A stretch of 64,000 nt of DNA from Ectocarpus siliculosus (GCA_000310025.1 FN649742.1:4929772-4993771), one strand, 5' to 3'; shown: positions 47,820 through 59,765, counted from the first letter of the stretch. Numbers and translations: made by a program. The notes: generated by a model not told the origin, from the letters alone.

Positions 47820-48190
47820 CGATTGGCTGCAACACAACGACAGGGCGACGGCGATGCGACCGACAAGGCTGCCCAAGGCCACCGCAACACTAACCGACAA
47901 CAACCCCCCACGTGCAAGTTCAATCCTCTACCCAACGCCAACCCAAACAATCCCTATCCCCAACCCTAATTTAGTTCAGTCCAACCCAACCCTTCCACAT
48001 GAAGAAAACCAATCTAACGCGACACCACCACACAGCGAAAACAGCCTACCGAACACTGCCATAACAATACTCCACCCACAATCTGACCAACCCCTACCTA
48101 ACCCCAACCCCAGCCCCAACTTAACCCCTACCCAACGCCTACCAGACACCAACACCACACCACTAACGCTACTTTTAGACCTGCGACTTC
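47820..48190. repeat. Purine-poor CCAACCC/ACC-rich low-complexity tract
   Basis: The plus strand is almost free of G for about 250 bases, with repeated CCCAACC, CCCTA and CACCAC words. It is reminiscent of, but not, a telomere array. The open plus frame across it (Pro/Asn/Thr-rich) is a composition effect. Confidence 0.6.
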
Positions 48191-50489
48191 AAAAAGGTCT
48201 CGACTTTTTGTGAAAACAACACCGATAGGTTGAGTTCTTGAAAACATGCACACGTCAATTGTGCTAGGGGTATATTCTACGTCGGCTCTGTAGATATTCC
48301 TTGTTCAAGCACGGGCACTCTTGTCTTCGGCAAAACTAACATCTTAGGCCCAGAGGCATGACCCACGCGATACACTATGAAAATATCATGGGTCTTCACG
48401 ATTAATTGCGCTATCAAGAAGTAGCAGGATACCAGACCAACAACAACAACAACCACAACGCCAACAACATTGATTTGTTTTTACAACAGCAACACAGCCT
48501 CATTCGCAAAACTCGTAACACTCAGCAAGACGCGATTCACATGAGCTAGCGTAGAGCGGTAATTCCAAACGCCCTGAAAAGGACATATTGTACGTCGGTG
48601 GTAATACTATCAGCACGGATGTTTTGCAAGCTCCCGACCTAGAGTACATAGAAATAAAAACCATGCCCCTGCTCGGCACGTACCTACATATCAAAGTACC
48701 AGCCACCCCATACTTGACTCAATATTCTAAACACCATTGAGAACGCTTACGACGAAGCTGGCAAACCTCTCTGACAATACCAATAAGATGGCGTTTGGAC
48801 TATTATTATGACGGCTAGATGTAAATCCGCTCACACCACCATTATCACTACCACAAAAAAATAAAGCGTCAACAACGACAGAATAAGTACAGTTTGGGGG
48901 AGCACAGTGACGACCTCTCCAACAACAGCAACAATAGCAGTGTACCAAGTCTTCTGCACGAGGAAATTTGTCGCGTCTTTCCAGGCACTCCGCCATCTAC
49001 CAGAGGTACGGTATTGCTATTGGGACCCTCAATCAAAGTGCTAAAACAACCGCTTGCAATGTGCACAAGGAACGTCTTCATTCATTCGCTTTCATGGGGA
49101 ACACCAAATGGAGCAAACTAGAGGGGCTGCTCAGTATCACGATACAATATGATGTGCGGCCACTCGTTGGACTAGCGTGTGGAACGTTTTGTATTGCTCG
49201 TGTCCACAAGCGACACAAGAAAGATTAGCCAAGGAGTGGTAAGTGCAGACATTGCGTGCATTCCTCCTTTGTGGTAAGTGCGGACATTGCGCGCTTTCCT
49301 CCTTTCCAGGGCAACATCTTATTACTGGAAAAACCCTAAACCATCCCCATTCCCAAGAACAACAACAGCGACAGCAATGACAAGAAGAAGAGTCCTCGAT
49401 GATATTTATTTTGGCCGCAACAGGTCTTTGACGTGGTCCTCGGTAGTCGCGAGAAGAGATGAATATTCTGCAGGTATGGCGTTGGGCTCTTGCCCGCCGC
49501 ATGCTTGTTTGACTCACTGATGAGCTATTGTACCACCAACTAAAAGCTACATGAACCGGCGGCACGCTTTTGATTGCCGAACGGATTTGACAAACAAAAT
49601 ACTTAGTAATCTCCAATAGTGGCACAACACATGTCGATTGGACACGGGGAAATATTAATAGTCTTCACCGCAATAGGCAAGGCGTATATTTCGATGAATA
49701 AACGAGTTGCTGATGTAGGTTGGGAGAACATGCCCCGCTTTGCTCAAATACTTGTTTTGGTGTGTGATGGCTAAATAGAGATGAAATATTCCGAGAGAGG
49801 TGTTGCTGACATGCTCTTCCAGCTGCAGCTGCCGTCTCTGTGATGTTGAATGCAGTCAAATCAAGCGTGGCTAAATTAAGACACGCCTTTAGCTATGGAG
49901 ACACAAGAAAACTCGCGCGGACTGCTGAGCAGCACACAAACCCTCTGTGACGTATTATGTACCATCTGTTACTACATGAACACATAGGATACTACGCAAT
50001 TTCCCACACGCCTGTCTCTGGGAGTGCCGCCGCAGGTCCGCTCCAATTGATCTCGTTGTAACCGCGGGTGGAGAAGCTGTCCGTTCCATGTGTTCGCCAC
50101 ATCAAGCCCTGATTTTGTTGTTCTGCAACCAAGTCAAAAGCACGGACAACAACAAGCAGAGCAGCGATTATTAAACATGACATGATCAGATCTCTGTGCG
50201 TTGTCGTAGTCGCAAATATCTTGGTGCTGCAAGGTCTACTGTATGTAGCTAGCCGACAGGCCACCAGACGGATTTGAGGCCACCAAAAATGTACAATCCC
50301 TAACTGAGGTCGGCTGGGCCCACCTGTCTGTCCGTAACGGGGGGTGTTTCGAAATTAGCTGTGTGTGTGTTCTCATGCCAGTCAATCAATTCGAAAACTG
50401 GTTCTGGGCCTGGCCCGCAGGAAAACAACTGCTACGCAAAAAAAACGCATGTCAAATAAATATATATACCTTTACTACCTATGCTTCAT
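48191..50489. other. AT-richer intergenic stretch with AAC trinucleotide runs
   Basis: AAC/CAA runs near 48440-48470 and 48915-48940. A 63-codon minus frame at 49992-50183 starts MSCLIIAALLVVVRAFDLVA like a signal peptide, but the same bases also read as a polypyrimidine tract and 3' splice site (TTGCAG), so I leave it uncalled. No other gene seen. Confidence 0.3.
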
Positions 50490-51399
50490 TCCCAGGATTA
50501 GGAGGGGTCACCACCATCAGAGTTGAGCGAATCTGTGTTCGCTCTACGTGTGTCATTCAGAAGCGATAACAAAGCGGTTCGGTTTATTTCTGGGTCGAAC
50601 TTCAAGGACGGTGCTGCGCTCGCCTCACGTTTACGTTGTCACGTGTCACCGCCGTTTCTTGCACAACCGCAAGAAAACACTGACACGGAGAACAACACTA
50701 CTTACCCGGCCTGCCGAAAAGCAAGCAGCTTGACGATAACTACAGTAGTCAAGGTTAGTTAGGCGCCCGTTTCTTAGAGAGAGATGGTTGTTCACGGGGG
50801 GGCAGGTCTTGCAACATGAAGGCAAGTTCGCCTCCTGCGCCCCCACCCTGTACAACCACAAAGAAAGGGACGAAATCGCGAGCCCGAGAAAAACATAAAA
50901 GATAACGCAACTGCGTCCTCCTACGGCAGTCAACGGGTACACGAGCAAGCACGCTGCTACGGTCTCATATCTTCAGCAATTGAAAGGGGTGTCAATAACA
51001 ACAAGACACGGTGAAGCAACAAGGTATCCATCAGGTTTCATGTTGAAACAACATGAATCAAAAGCTCCTAATCATTCATGCAAACTCGACACAGAGGTCA
51101 CCGCAAAGGAAGGTTATTGTGCAGTCAATATATCCATCAAGACTTCTCGTCGGCAATAGATATTGTGTGGGCCCCTTGAAGTCACATTGGACAATCGCCT
51201 GTTCGTGTGGTTGTCCAAAAAGGTAGGCTCGGAGAAGGAGTCCAGCGACGGGATGCAACCGAAGGAGCTGCAACACTCCAGCAAGGAAAAGTCAAAGCCA
51301 ACCGCCGTGGAGGAGACAGAGCTGAAATGCAAGTGGGAACAAGAGTTGAGGCTTCCCATGGAAGACCCGCTCCTCAGCGAAGTCGGCACGTGCATTCAG
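50490..51399 (+). repeat. Segmental repeats F and E, copy 2
   Basis: 50490-50740 matches 37580-37860 and 50742-51258 matches 34073-34831, here without the SINE insertion. The following module is in the opposite orientation to copy 1, which opens a 126-codon plus frame (51163-51543; LTLDN-like start, then LRLPMEDPLLSEVG). That frame is probably a product of the rearrangement. Confidence 0.7.
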
Positions 51400-51764
51400 T
51401 TGGACATTGCATGCAGACATGTAAACTACTTCTTCTTGTACAGCAGTAGTCTATGCATACTCCGTAAGAAGAAGGGCGAAAGTTCCGTTTCGACGTTCGA
51501 CGGCATCATGACTGAAGACTCTCACAACCATGACGAAATGTAGACCTACGGGATTATTTCAGAAAATACCCGGCGCATCATCATAGAGCAGAGAACAGAG
51601 AGACTCCTCTTCTTGTCAAACGTTGTGTCGGGAAGTTCGACACAAGACAAGAAGACAAAAAAGAACAAGCGAAGCGGCGAGGCGGTTCAGCCTGGATGTT
51701 TGTGCCGGTTCCCGAACACAAACCGACGATTCTGGTTCCCCCGAAAAGAAACTATACGCTGTCT

Positions 51765-51890
51765 GCTGTCTGGGAAATCGTAGACATACAGGTACTTTCT
51801 GACGCTCTGAATTCATTGCTAATCTGTCTCTGACTCTTTTCTATGATAGAGATGGATTCGTTGTGTCATATAAAAAAAAAAAACTGCGCC
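51765..51890 (+). repeat. Short A-tailed retroposon, inserted copy
   Basis: CTGTCTGGGAAATCGTAGAC head, then GATAGAGATGGATTCGTTG and 12 A. The paralogous position at 59785 lacks it, so this is a recent insertion relative to the segmental duplication. Confidence 0.72.
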
Positions 51891-53799
51891 CCGCATCTCC
51901 GCTGAGAGAGATGGAGCAGAGTTTGAGAGGGCGGGAGAAGGCTGTCGAAGAGACACAAAAAATAATATGAGAGATGGGAGACGCGTTTAGAGTGAAGGGG
52001 GGAGTAGTGGGAAAGGAGTGGAGCGGGATTATATGTATCGGGATATTTTCAACCGTCGATGGCAGAGCTGGCCGACCGGTCCGGTGTACTGCTGTGCAAT
52101 ATATACTGCAGTCTCGGTGCTCCTGAGCCTATGTAGCTTTGACAAGCACAAGGAGGTTCGCGTCTTTATAGGCGGGATGTTTCAGATGTTAGGGGGGGGG
52201 GTACACGATGCCGGACAGAAGTCAACGCGAAGCACAACAGCAACAATAACAACACCAAGTCGCGGAGACCCAAGAGTTCCGCGACGTCCTCTCCCCGCTC
52301 TCCATGTATGTATGTGCCGAGAAGAGCAAAGACAATCCGGCCAAAACTTTCGCCAACCCCAACGATCCCGCCATCTATCTGACTGCATGTTGCAACATCA
52401 GAACTCTTGTCCCCAAGAGATGATGTCGTACACGGCGCCCGCCAGGTGAACGCCACTAGACTAGACTACCCAAACTTCAAGGTGTTGTGTAGCACTGGAA
52501 CGCCGACCGCGAACAGGCCGTGGTCACACATAATATTAGAATATCCACTCTCTCCAACGGTGCTTACCAGAACTTTCATCAGCAAGCAAGGCCGGGAGCT
52601 ACTTTGACAAGTGCGCTGCAGCAAGCTTCTCGTACCTGGTCGAGCCACATAGACACACGGTCGAGGCACAGGAGAAACCATTGCTGCGTGTAGTATGTTG
52701 TAGACCTCACCGTTCTCCTCGCCTTGACACGTTTATTGTATTTTTCCGAAGTGTCATTTTTATTATTATTTTCCACGAAGTCTGGAAGGTAACTCACTGG
52801 CAAATAAAGAGGGGGCGACACCGATCGCCTCCCTCTCTCATCCAGCATCCAAGCTTCCCTCCCATGTCAACTGGCCGGGCCTAACAAAATGCCGTCTCAG
52901 TATACCGAGACCCTCAATGGTACTCTACCATCGACATCCACTAGTCAGACCCTCATAAGCCAGTTCTTCGTGGAATAAGAACAATCATAAATCGACATGT
53001 CCACAAATACCCTCCAGGTACTCGTACCCCCCGGTTATCGCCCCCCCCCCCCTCTTTCGGAAAAAAATTCGAGGGTGGCGTGGGTGGGAAAGACGACAAC
53101 ACTAGCTCCCGGAAACAGAATGTCCTAACATGTAGCAGGTGGCCGTGTTGTCCACTCGTACGTCTAGCAATCCCTGTGCTCCTCCTAGCACTGCTGATGC
53201 TTCAACGTGATCGGGCGCAATAGGAATGTCCTGCGAGCAGCTGTCTTATCTCAGCACGCAGGCCTCCTCTCCTACACGCACGCAGACATCCTCTTCGCCA
53301 CATAATATAAATGCCCACTTCTTTACTCAACTCCAATAAAGCCCCATTTCAGACTCCTCCCCCATTTGGTAGGATCCATCTGAAATTATCGCTTTGTTTC
53401 TGGTTGACGCTGTTGCTCTAGTGCGGGGAGGCGATGTCGTGTTGGTTTGATGTGTGGGCAGGGCAGAGAGACAATTGTGAAACGGCAGAATAATAGTTTG
53501 CGTTATTTGTTGGAAACCTGTGGGCCTGTGGGTCGCCTTAGGAAAAGCTTTGCTAAACCCTCCTTTTGATATTCCGTGGGAGAGCACATGTTTTCTGTAG
53601 AAAGTCGAGTACCAAAAAGCAAGAGCGGAAGCTACAGAGCACGTAAAGAGACGGAAGAACACTGTGGCCGCCCAACTTCGGTGGCGGCAGCATTTCACGC
53701 GAACCGAGATACATGGACAATGAAAATGTATCTTGAACGGTGAAAGCTTACTTGTAGTTCCAGCGTAGGGGATCGGGGGAAGGGTTCATGGTTGTGTTC

Positions 53800-54445
53800 A
53801 AGCCTCAGCTATGGTTTGCTCACTCGATCAAACAAGATGTTTGCATGTGGTTCAGGGGTAGCACACACCCGGTACATGGCCTTATGAGAAAGAATGTGGC
53901 GCTCTTTTCCGGGGAAACCTATTTGAAGTACGCCCACTGGCGACAAGGCGACACGAGCGAGGTAAACTTCAGAGGGAATAAGGTAGATCAGGATCAGACA
54001 GCAGGCTGGTGGCACCCGGGTGCATAGCAAACGGCGGGGCAGTTGCCCTGATGATGGAGTTGACGTATCGTCATGCGATGCTGCCGATGACGCAACACTA
54101 TCCTCGAACTACGGCCAGAAAAGATGAAGAGGTATGACCAGGCTCTGCGAACACTCAGGGAAATAGGCAAGAGGTTGGGGCATGATCTAATGGGCTTTGC
54201 ATTGGGCTCCTTCGGATAGGGGAGGCCTCCACCCTTGCGACTGGGGACGAGCTTCCGGAACGAGCGGTAGGGAAGTGGGAGTCAGATTCGTACAAGCCTA
54301 AAAACTCTGTGGAGGATTCGTTACGGGTGTCTCGTATGCTAGGAGGTAAGGGGAAGGAGTGGCGAGACAGCCGGCAAGAGTGCACGGTGTGGGGTACCTT
54401 CCAGAGACCTTATTTTGTCGCATTGGGTAAAGTAATAAATGGGTG
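53800..54445 (+). pseudogene. Tyrosine recombinase remnant (DIRS/Ngaro/Crypton type), copy 1
   Basis: The 3' part reads LLRIGEASTLATGDELPERA, then VGKWESDSYKPKNSVEDSLR, then VSRMLGG. This fits the C-terminal signature of eukaryotic tyrosine recombinases: the Arg of His-x-x-Arg in RIGGA(S/T), then GRWxSDxY. The expected His codon (CAT) sits upstream in another frame, and the usual nucleophile position after SDSYK is not a clean Tyr. Upstream VALFSGETYLKYAHWRQGDT may be the start of the catalytic core. Stops and frameshifts show it is dead. Family from motif resemblance, without a search. Confidence 0.55.
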
Positions 54446-55185
54446 AGTACCATTTGGTCGGGGATTTGTTCGTCTGAGGTGCTACGTACAGTAGGAAGAC
54501 CGGTGGGTAGACCCCGGCGGTTGCTATACGGTAGGATAGGCGCAGAAAGCTTCTGTGAGAAACCTATTCTGTCAGCAGTCAGTGTGATTTCTCTCTCTTC
54601 CCCCGAGCTAAACAAAACATTGCTTGTTCCCAAGATGCAACTCGGAAGCAAGCTAAATAGCACAGGTTTGATGAGACGCCGACGGTGCAAACCGTTGCTT
54701 TAATAAAACCAACTGCCAGAGTCGTTTTGGTCCCGTATTTTGGGGTACCAAATCATGAGATATGGAGGATCCGTTGGGAGTGGTCACTGTCTCGGATTGT
54801 CCACGTGCGGGGAAAACACACACTGATCAGCGCGCACTTGGAGAACTGCATACACAGCAGTAGTTGAACAGAGAGAGAAAGGGGGAATTGAGGATTGGCC
54901 AGCTGGGGGGGGCAACAAGTTGCGTTAGTTCCCGCCCATACACCTTTTTTGTATTTTTCACGGAGGAGGTGACGTTGACGGCGGTACTCCAGTTTTTTGT
55001 TGTGGTCATCCCGTTTATGCTTTAGTAGATGTCGGTCTTTTACACCTTCCAGCACAACATACAAGGCTCCCCTTCGGGAGTTTGGTGACTTGCCTCCCGG
55101 GGGCGACGCAAGAGGACCGACATGACCAATGCCATCACGGTTTTCATCTTTGCGTGCCGGTTTTCCGTACAAACTGCTGAATGTT

Positions 55186-55780
55186 TATGTATTTGTTGGC
55201 ATTGAATAGTTCAAGACGATGCCTTGGACCCGGAGCTTCTCTCACGCTGAATAACTACACCACCCTCCTCCTCCTCGTTGTTGTCGCTGTTGTTGTTGTT
55301 GATGGATGCTGTGTTGTTGTTGATGGATGCTGTGTTGTTGTTGCTATCATTGTCGTGAGCTTTTCGGTTATTTGTGCCGTTTTCGACGCACGAACCCGGA
55401 CTCTACGGCAATTTGCTGCTGTACATGCTTTTCTTGCTGTCGTTACGTCGTCTTGTGTGAGATCCGATCCCTTCCTTGGGCGGGTAAGGACTGTGACCAT
55501 GCGCCTGTTTGACTATGATAGCGCGTTTTGGTGTGTTTTTTGGCGTAGGACAAGCCAAGGCTAGTATCGGCGATGTTACGGGAGCGCGTAGTACGTGTTT
55601 CGACGGTTTGAGACATTTCCTGAGTTTTCCAAAGTGGCAGTTTTGCTCTCCTCCGTCTCCCCCCAAAATAATATTTTCTTTTGTGTGCCAGAGGTGTTTT
55701 ATTGTGTAACTTCCAGCTTGGCACTTAACCAAGTTGGATTGAGCGTTGTTCCAGCGGACCTTCAGCACTAAAACGAATTT
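55186..55780 (+). repeat. Second copy of dynamin 3' flank
   Basis: Matches 28837-29413. It differs by a tandem duplication of a 21-base TTGTTGTTGATGGATGCTGT-type unit, an extra CCAAGGCTAGTATCGG-like insertion and scattered changes. No dynamin coding sequence is present. Confidence 0.8.
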
Positions 55781-55799
55781 CGCCCGAATTTTTTTTGCG

Positions 55800-55935
55800 A
55801 GCAGCGGGAGTTCAACCCGTGTCTTTTGCAACCAAAACCAAGCACTCTGGCATCTCACGTCGACGCCATTGTGAAAAGAGGGAGTCGTCGTCGACAGACG
55901 TTTTCGGGGAGATAGTACCATTTTTCGTGAAGGTG
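55800..55935. repeat. tRNA-like B-box segment and GTCGTCGACAGACG block, copy 1
   Basis: The minus strand has GGGTTGAACTCCCGCTGC and TTTTGGTTGCAAAAG; the plus strand continues ATTGTGAAAAGAGGGAGTCG. The same order occurs at 59343-59490, so this is a dispersed repeat with a possibly tRNA-derived part. Confidence 0.45.
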
Positions 55936-56232
55936 GTCTCGACAGAAAGGGGTAATTTCAATGATACTTTGGAAGTATGTAAGACTAAGTGGCATACATT
56001 TGTTTATGTTTGTGGCCCCCGTGCCTTCCTACGGAGGCTGCCGTGCCCACCCACGATAGTTTGAATAGAGTCTGGGGACCGGTCGATGCAGATGACATGA
56101 ACCTTCATTATCACACACCCGTGTCCCTTTCAGCACAGTCACACCAAGTAAGACATACTATAGAGATGGAGTGAATACATGCGTGGGCTCTCTCTCGAGG
56201 CGCCCCGTACTTGGACCCCCAACAGCACACCC

Positions 56233-56501
56233 TGTTATAGGATTAGAAGTGGAGACGGAACAGAATAGAATGGTTCCTGAGAACCATTCTCGGGGAAACA
56301 TAACTCCCCGTTCCAGGAGGTTGCAACTTCCCGCGGTAGGGTAAACCAGGGGACAGATTCTGCTGTCCCCTCTTGATGCAGCTCGGTCGGAGCCCCATAG
56401 TCTCAGTTCCTATCCAACCGCGAGTCATCAGCTACTGCTGCTGCCGCGCAAGAGTAAATAGCAAGTGAGTTCTCTACATACATCGGGTCTTCCAATTAAC
56501 A
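56233..56501 (+). mobile_element. Solo LTR related to the TRIM LTRs
   Basis: 269 bases starting TGTTATAGGATT and ending AATTAACA. It shares with the minus-strand TRIM LTRs the same start, the order of stem-loops and the AGGGGACAG block, and has nearly the same length (272-278). No second LTR or internal region is nearby. Confidence 0.6.
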
Positions 56502-58806
56502 CGGCGCATGCATACTTTAACAACCCCCCATACACACACTCTTCAGATCGGATCTTGTATCCAAGTACCCCAAACAACATGCAGTGCCTATTAGATATAG
56601 ACCACAGACTTGACAAGAACATTGAGTGTCTACCACACTGCCGCTCGCTGCTGCGTAGACAGCAGGAGACTAAATAGACTAGTTGCAGAGCTCGTCTGCT
56701 TCTTCTTCAGAGTCAGTAACGGTCCATACGTTGTTCGGGTCAACTGAAAGTAGGATTTCATGACGCCCCACACACCGGGGACACTCGAAACTTACTGCTT
56801 GTACAAGGGAACCGCGGCTAGTCTGTGCCTTGGCTTTGCAATAATAAATTGACAAGTCCCATTTTCGACGTTGTTTCGACGTTCGACGGCATCACCACTC
56901 AAGAAAATAGAAAACACATGCACTCCATGGCACGTTTAGTCCTGATCTTCTATCCACGGCTAATATGGTTCTTTCAGGAAATATGCATACACCATACACC
57001 ACACACATCACAGAGAGTCTCCTTTGTGTCTGTCAAAGACCGCATGCGGCGTAATTTGTTGCGGCCGAAATCAAACGGTTCTGATGCCCCCGAAAAGAAA
57101 CAAATTGCCTCGAGGGCTCTACAGTCTAGACTACAGTAGTGCCGACGAGGCACAAAAAAAAGAAACGTACGGGCGTACTTCGAAGTATGAGAGACAGATG
57201 AGAGACGCGTTGAGAGTGGAGGAGGTAGTAGGGGGCAGAGAATGGTGCGGGATGACGCGTGTCTCTTTTTCGGATCTATTTTTCAACCGTTGATGGCAGG
57301 GCTGGCTGACGTTTGTTTCTGGTGATGATGTGTTACCGTGCATACTGACTGGTATCTTTGTCAAGATCGATCCCGTCCTCCCTACCTCCTCACCCAACCT
57401 TCACAGGTTGTGATCGGTGCCCAATAGTCCCCTCTGGCCATCTGTGCATCATACCATGAACGAACGTACAGAGTCCCCTCTTCTGTACATCATCGTGATG
57501 AGAGATCGCAGACGTTACTGCTGTGGTGAAAAGAACCTACCAGGTACGTGTAAACAGTCTAGACTACAGCAGTCGTCTACGGCCACGCACGCACGTACAC
57601 CAGTAGTCTAGTGTAGCGTCCTCTTGGCGACCGTAGGGGATACACCCGATGATGTTCCTGTTGCCGAGACCTTACCCGTGAGTGAAATGGGTACTCTTTC
57701 AGGTCTAGACTGCAGTCGACAAGTACGTATACATAGACTACATGTACGTCGCATCGCAGAGCTACACTGCAATAAATATGCACTATTTCTTCCAACTCGA
57801 ATCGTGATGAGCTTACCTTAGGATTGAACATAGCTGAGCCGGCCGGTGTAAGGGGATGAGGGGATGAGGGGAGGGAGGGGGTGTGGGTGGGTGTGTTCTG
57901 AGCGAACGAGGGACGGATCGGCAACGCGGGAACTGCGGCATGAAAAAAATAGACAACTCTGTCCGTTAAAAAAAACGGCGGGTAAAAAATAAGCGAGCAG
58001 AGGCAAGTAAATCTGTGCTCTGTATACATACTTGAGTTAGTTGCAAATGTATAACTTATTCTAAACATCAGTGTTTTAAAGTTTGTGGACGCGTCACTAG
58101 CCGGGGTAATGCGAACAACTGAACTATGTGGAATGATGTATGTACAGTATGTACTATATCTACACCGCATGTATGCAAACTTCATGGATGGATCTATGTA
58201 CATGTTGTTCGGGTCACTCAAAGTAGAGATTTCATGGCACGGATGGGGGTCAATCACGACCCATCCATGTGGAACAAAATCTATCGACTGCATGGGGTAT
58301 TTATGATTGGACGCATATTTTGCGAAAAAAGAATGTACGTACATTTGTACATATTTAGAGACTGCATGCAGACAAGTAATGTAAACTGTGTGTATGAAGG
58401 ACGAAAAGTTCCGTTTCGACGTTCGATTGGAGCATGACTGAAGACTCTCACATGAAAAAGGGTACTTGTAGACCGAAAAAGGTACTTGTAATACCCCGCG
58501 CGTTCGATTGTAGCATGCCTGAAGACGCTCTAAAGCGGTTATGTCAGAAAATACCCCGCGCGTCATTACCGAGCAGACATCAGAGAGACTCCTCGTCAAA
58601 CGTTATGTAGGTAAGTTCGACACAAGACAAAAGACAAAAGAACGAGCGATGCGGCTCAGCTGGATGCTCCGCAGCAGCGTTTAGAATAGGCGTTGCGGCG
58701 TTGCGGCCCCGCAAAATTTTGGTGGCGATCTGTGACATCCGCAACACGAGACGGGGCCCCTGTTGCGTCTTGCCGCAACATAACTGATCGTGCTTCACAC
58801 ATTTAT

Positions 58807-58858
58807 TTATTTTCTTAATAAGACACAACGAATCCATCTCTATCATTGAAAAGAGTTT
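58807..58858 (-). repeat. 3' end of short A-tailed retroposon, minus orientation
   Basis: On the minus strand GATAGAGATGGATTCGTTG then TGTCTTATTAAGAAAATAAA. It lies inside the 58676-59726 insertion. Confidence 0.6.
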
Positions 58859-59342
58859 TTTTATATGCTTCACATATTGTGATACTTTGGCGGAAAAATA
58901 TTGCGTCAGTTTATGAGGCCCTTTTTCTTGCGGTAGGCGAGAAAAAAACATAGATGTCTCCGTTCTCGCAGGTGAACGAGACGTATTCTGTCGCTAAACA
59001 GGTGAAAAACACTACAATTGACAATTTTTATGTGAAAAGAGGGAATCGTCCTCGACAGATGTTGGGAAGATTGTACCTTTATGAAGGTGGTCTCCATATT
59101 ATTATCCCCCCCTTTTTCGAGACTTCTTCTTGTTTGCTAAATAGGCAAGAGAAGAAGTCTTCTAGGGGTAACCGGAACCCGACCGGCTGGCGGCGGGGCG
59201 ATTCACTTTTCTTCACAATCTTCTGTGCGTGAATACACGGGTTCGCTACGTCCGCCACATCAACAGAAGTTCCGAGTTCGATAGCCAGTGCGTCCTTCTT
59301 TGGCCCGCCCACCGTTTTTCTTTTTCCGTTGTCCGGAAGAAA

Positions 59343-59490
59343 ATTTGGTGAGCAGAGGGTTTTGAACCCGTCCGTATCTTTTGCAACCAAAAGCAGACAC
59401 TCTGACATCTCTTCGTCGACGCCATTGTGGAAAGAGGGGATCGTCCTCGACAGACGTTGGGGAGAGTGTACCTTTATGAAGGTGGTCTCC
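59343..59490. repeat. tRNA-like B-box segment and GTCGTCGACAGACG-type block, copy 2
   Basis: The minus strand has GGGTTCAAAACCC (B-box-like) and TTTTGGTTGCAAAAG; the plus strand continues GGAAAGAGGGGATCGTCCTC. A third partial copy of the latter is at 59030-59090. Acceptor-stem pairing is poor, so no functional tRNA is called. Confidence 0.45.
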
Positions 59491-59534
59491 ACATTTATGC
59501 TGGTATTTAATGATTTATTGCAAGAATTACGTCG

Positions 59535-59765
59535 AAATTCGTCCAAAACTCTGCCTCCGGCGGCCCCTCCGGGAGAGGCCCCTTGCGCGGGGGGCGCCCT
59601 CCCGGGGAGGCCTCCCGGGGGATTGAAGTGCCGCAATACGCCTTCGGCGTGTCGTTGCGGCAACCTGCGGTTGCCGCACACTGCGGTTGCCGCACACTAG
59701 GCCTGCGTGCGGCCTATGTAAAACGCTGCTCCGCAGCGCCGCAGCCGGCGCGTTTGTGTGCCGAT
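59535..59765. repeat. GC-rich hairpin cluster
   Basis: A short, very GC-rich island. It contains the perfect 10-bp hairpin TGCGGCAACC-TGC-GGTTGCCGCA (59655-59677), a second hairpin from 59630 to 59661 with inner stem ACGCC/GGCGT, a 16-base direct repeat TGCGGTTGCCGCACAC, and CGCTGC-TCC-GCAGCG near 59724-59738. This looks like the hairpin repeats of some organelle genomes or a non-coding mobile hairpin cluster. Confidence 0.55.

Larger units (their letters stand above)
51400..55180 (+). mobile_element. Segmental repeat B-C-D, copy 1 (tyrosine-recombinase element relic)
   Basis: Collinear with 58340-62365. Shared coding-like pieces include EFRDVLSPLSM with NPAKTFANPNDPAIYL (52280-52420), FISKQGRELL (52580-52610), SYLVEPHRHTVEAQEKPLLR (52630-52690), RYLLETCGPVGRLRK (53495-53545) and the recombinase remnant at 53800-54445. 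Frames are broken in both copies. Ends are not defined by terminal repeats that I can see; the shared block stops near 55180, where the dynamin-3' copy begins. Confidence 0.65.

Noticed and set aside
47820-48190. Interstitial telomere array
   Set aside because: Words such as CCCTA and CCCCAAC occur, but there is no regular TTAGGG-type repeat.
49992-50264. Minus frame with signal-peptide-like start
   Set aside because: The hydrophobic stretch coincides with a polypyrimidine tract ending TTGCAG, so it is as likely to be an intron end; no partner exon found.
53840-53880. tRNA-like A box (TGGTTCAGGGGTAGCA)
   Set aside because: No B box at the proper distance, and the paralogous site at 61110 has lost it; part of the recombinase repeat.
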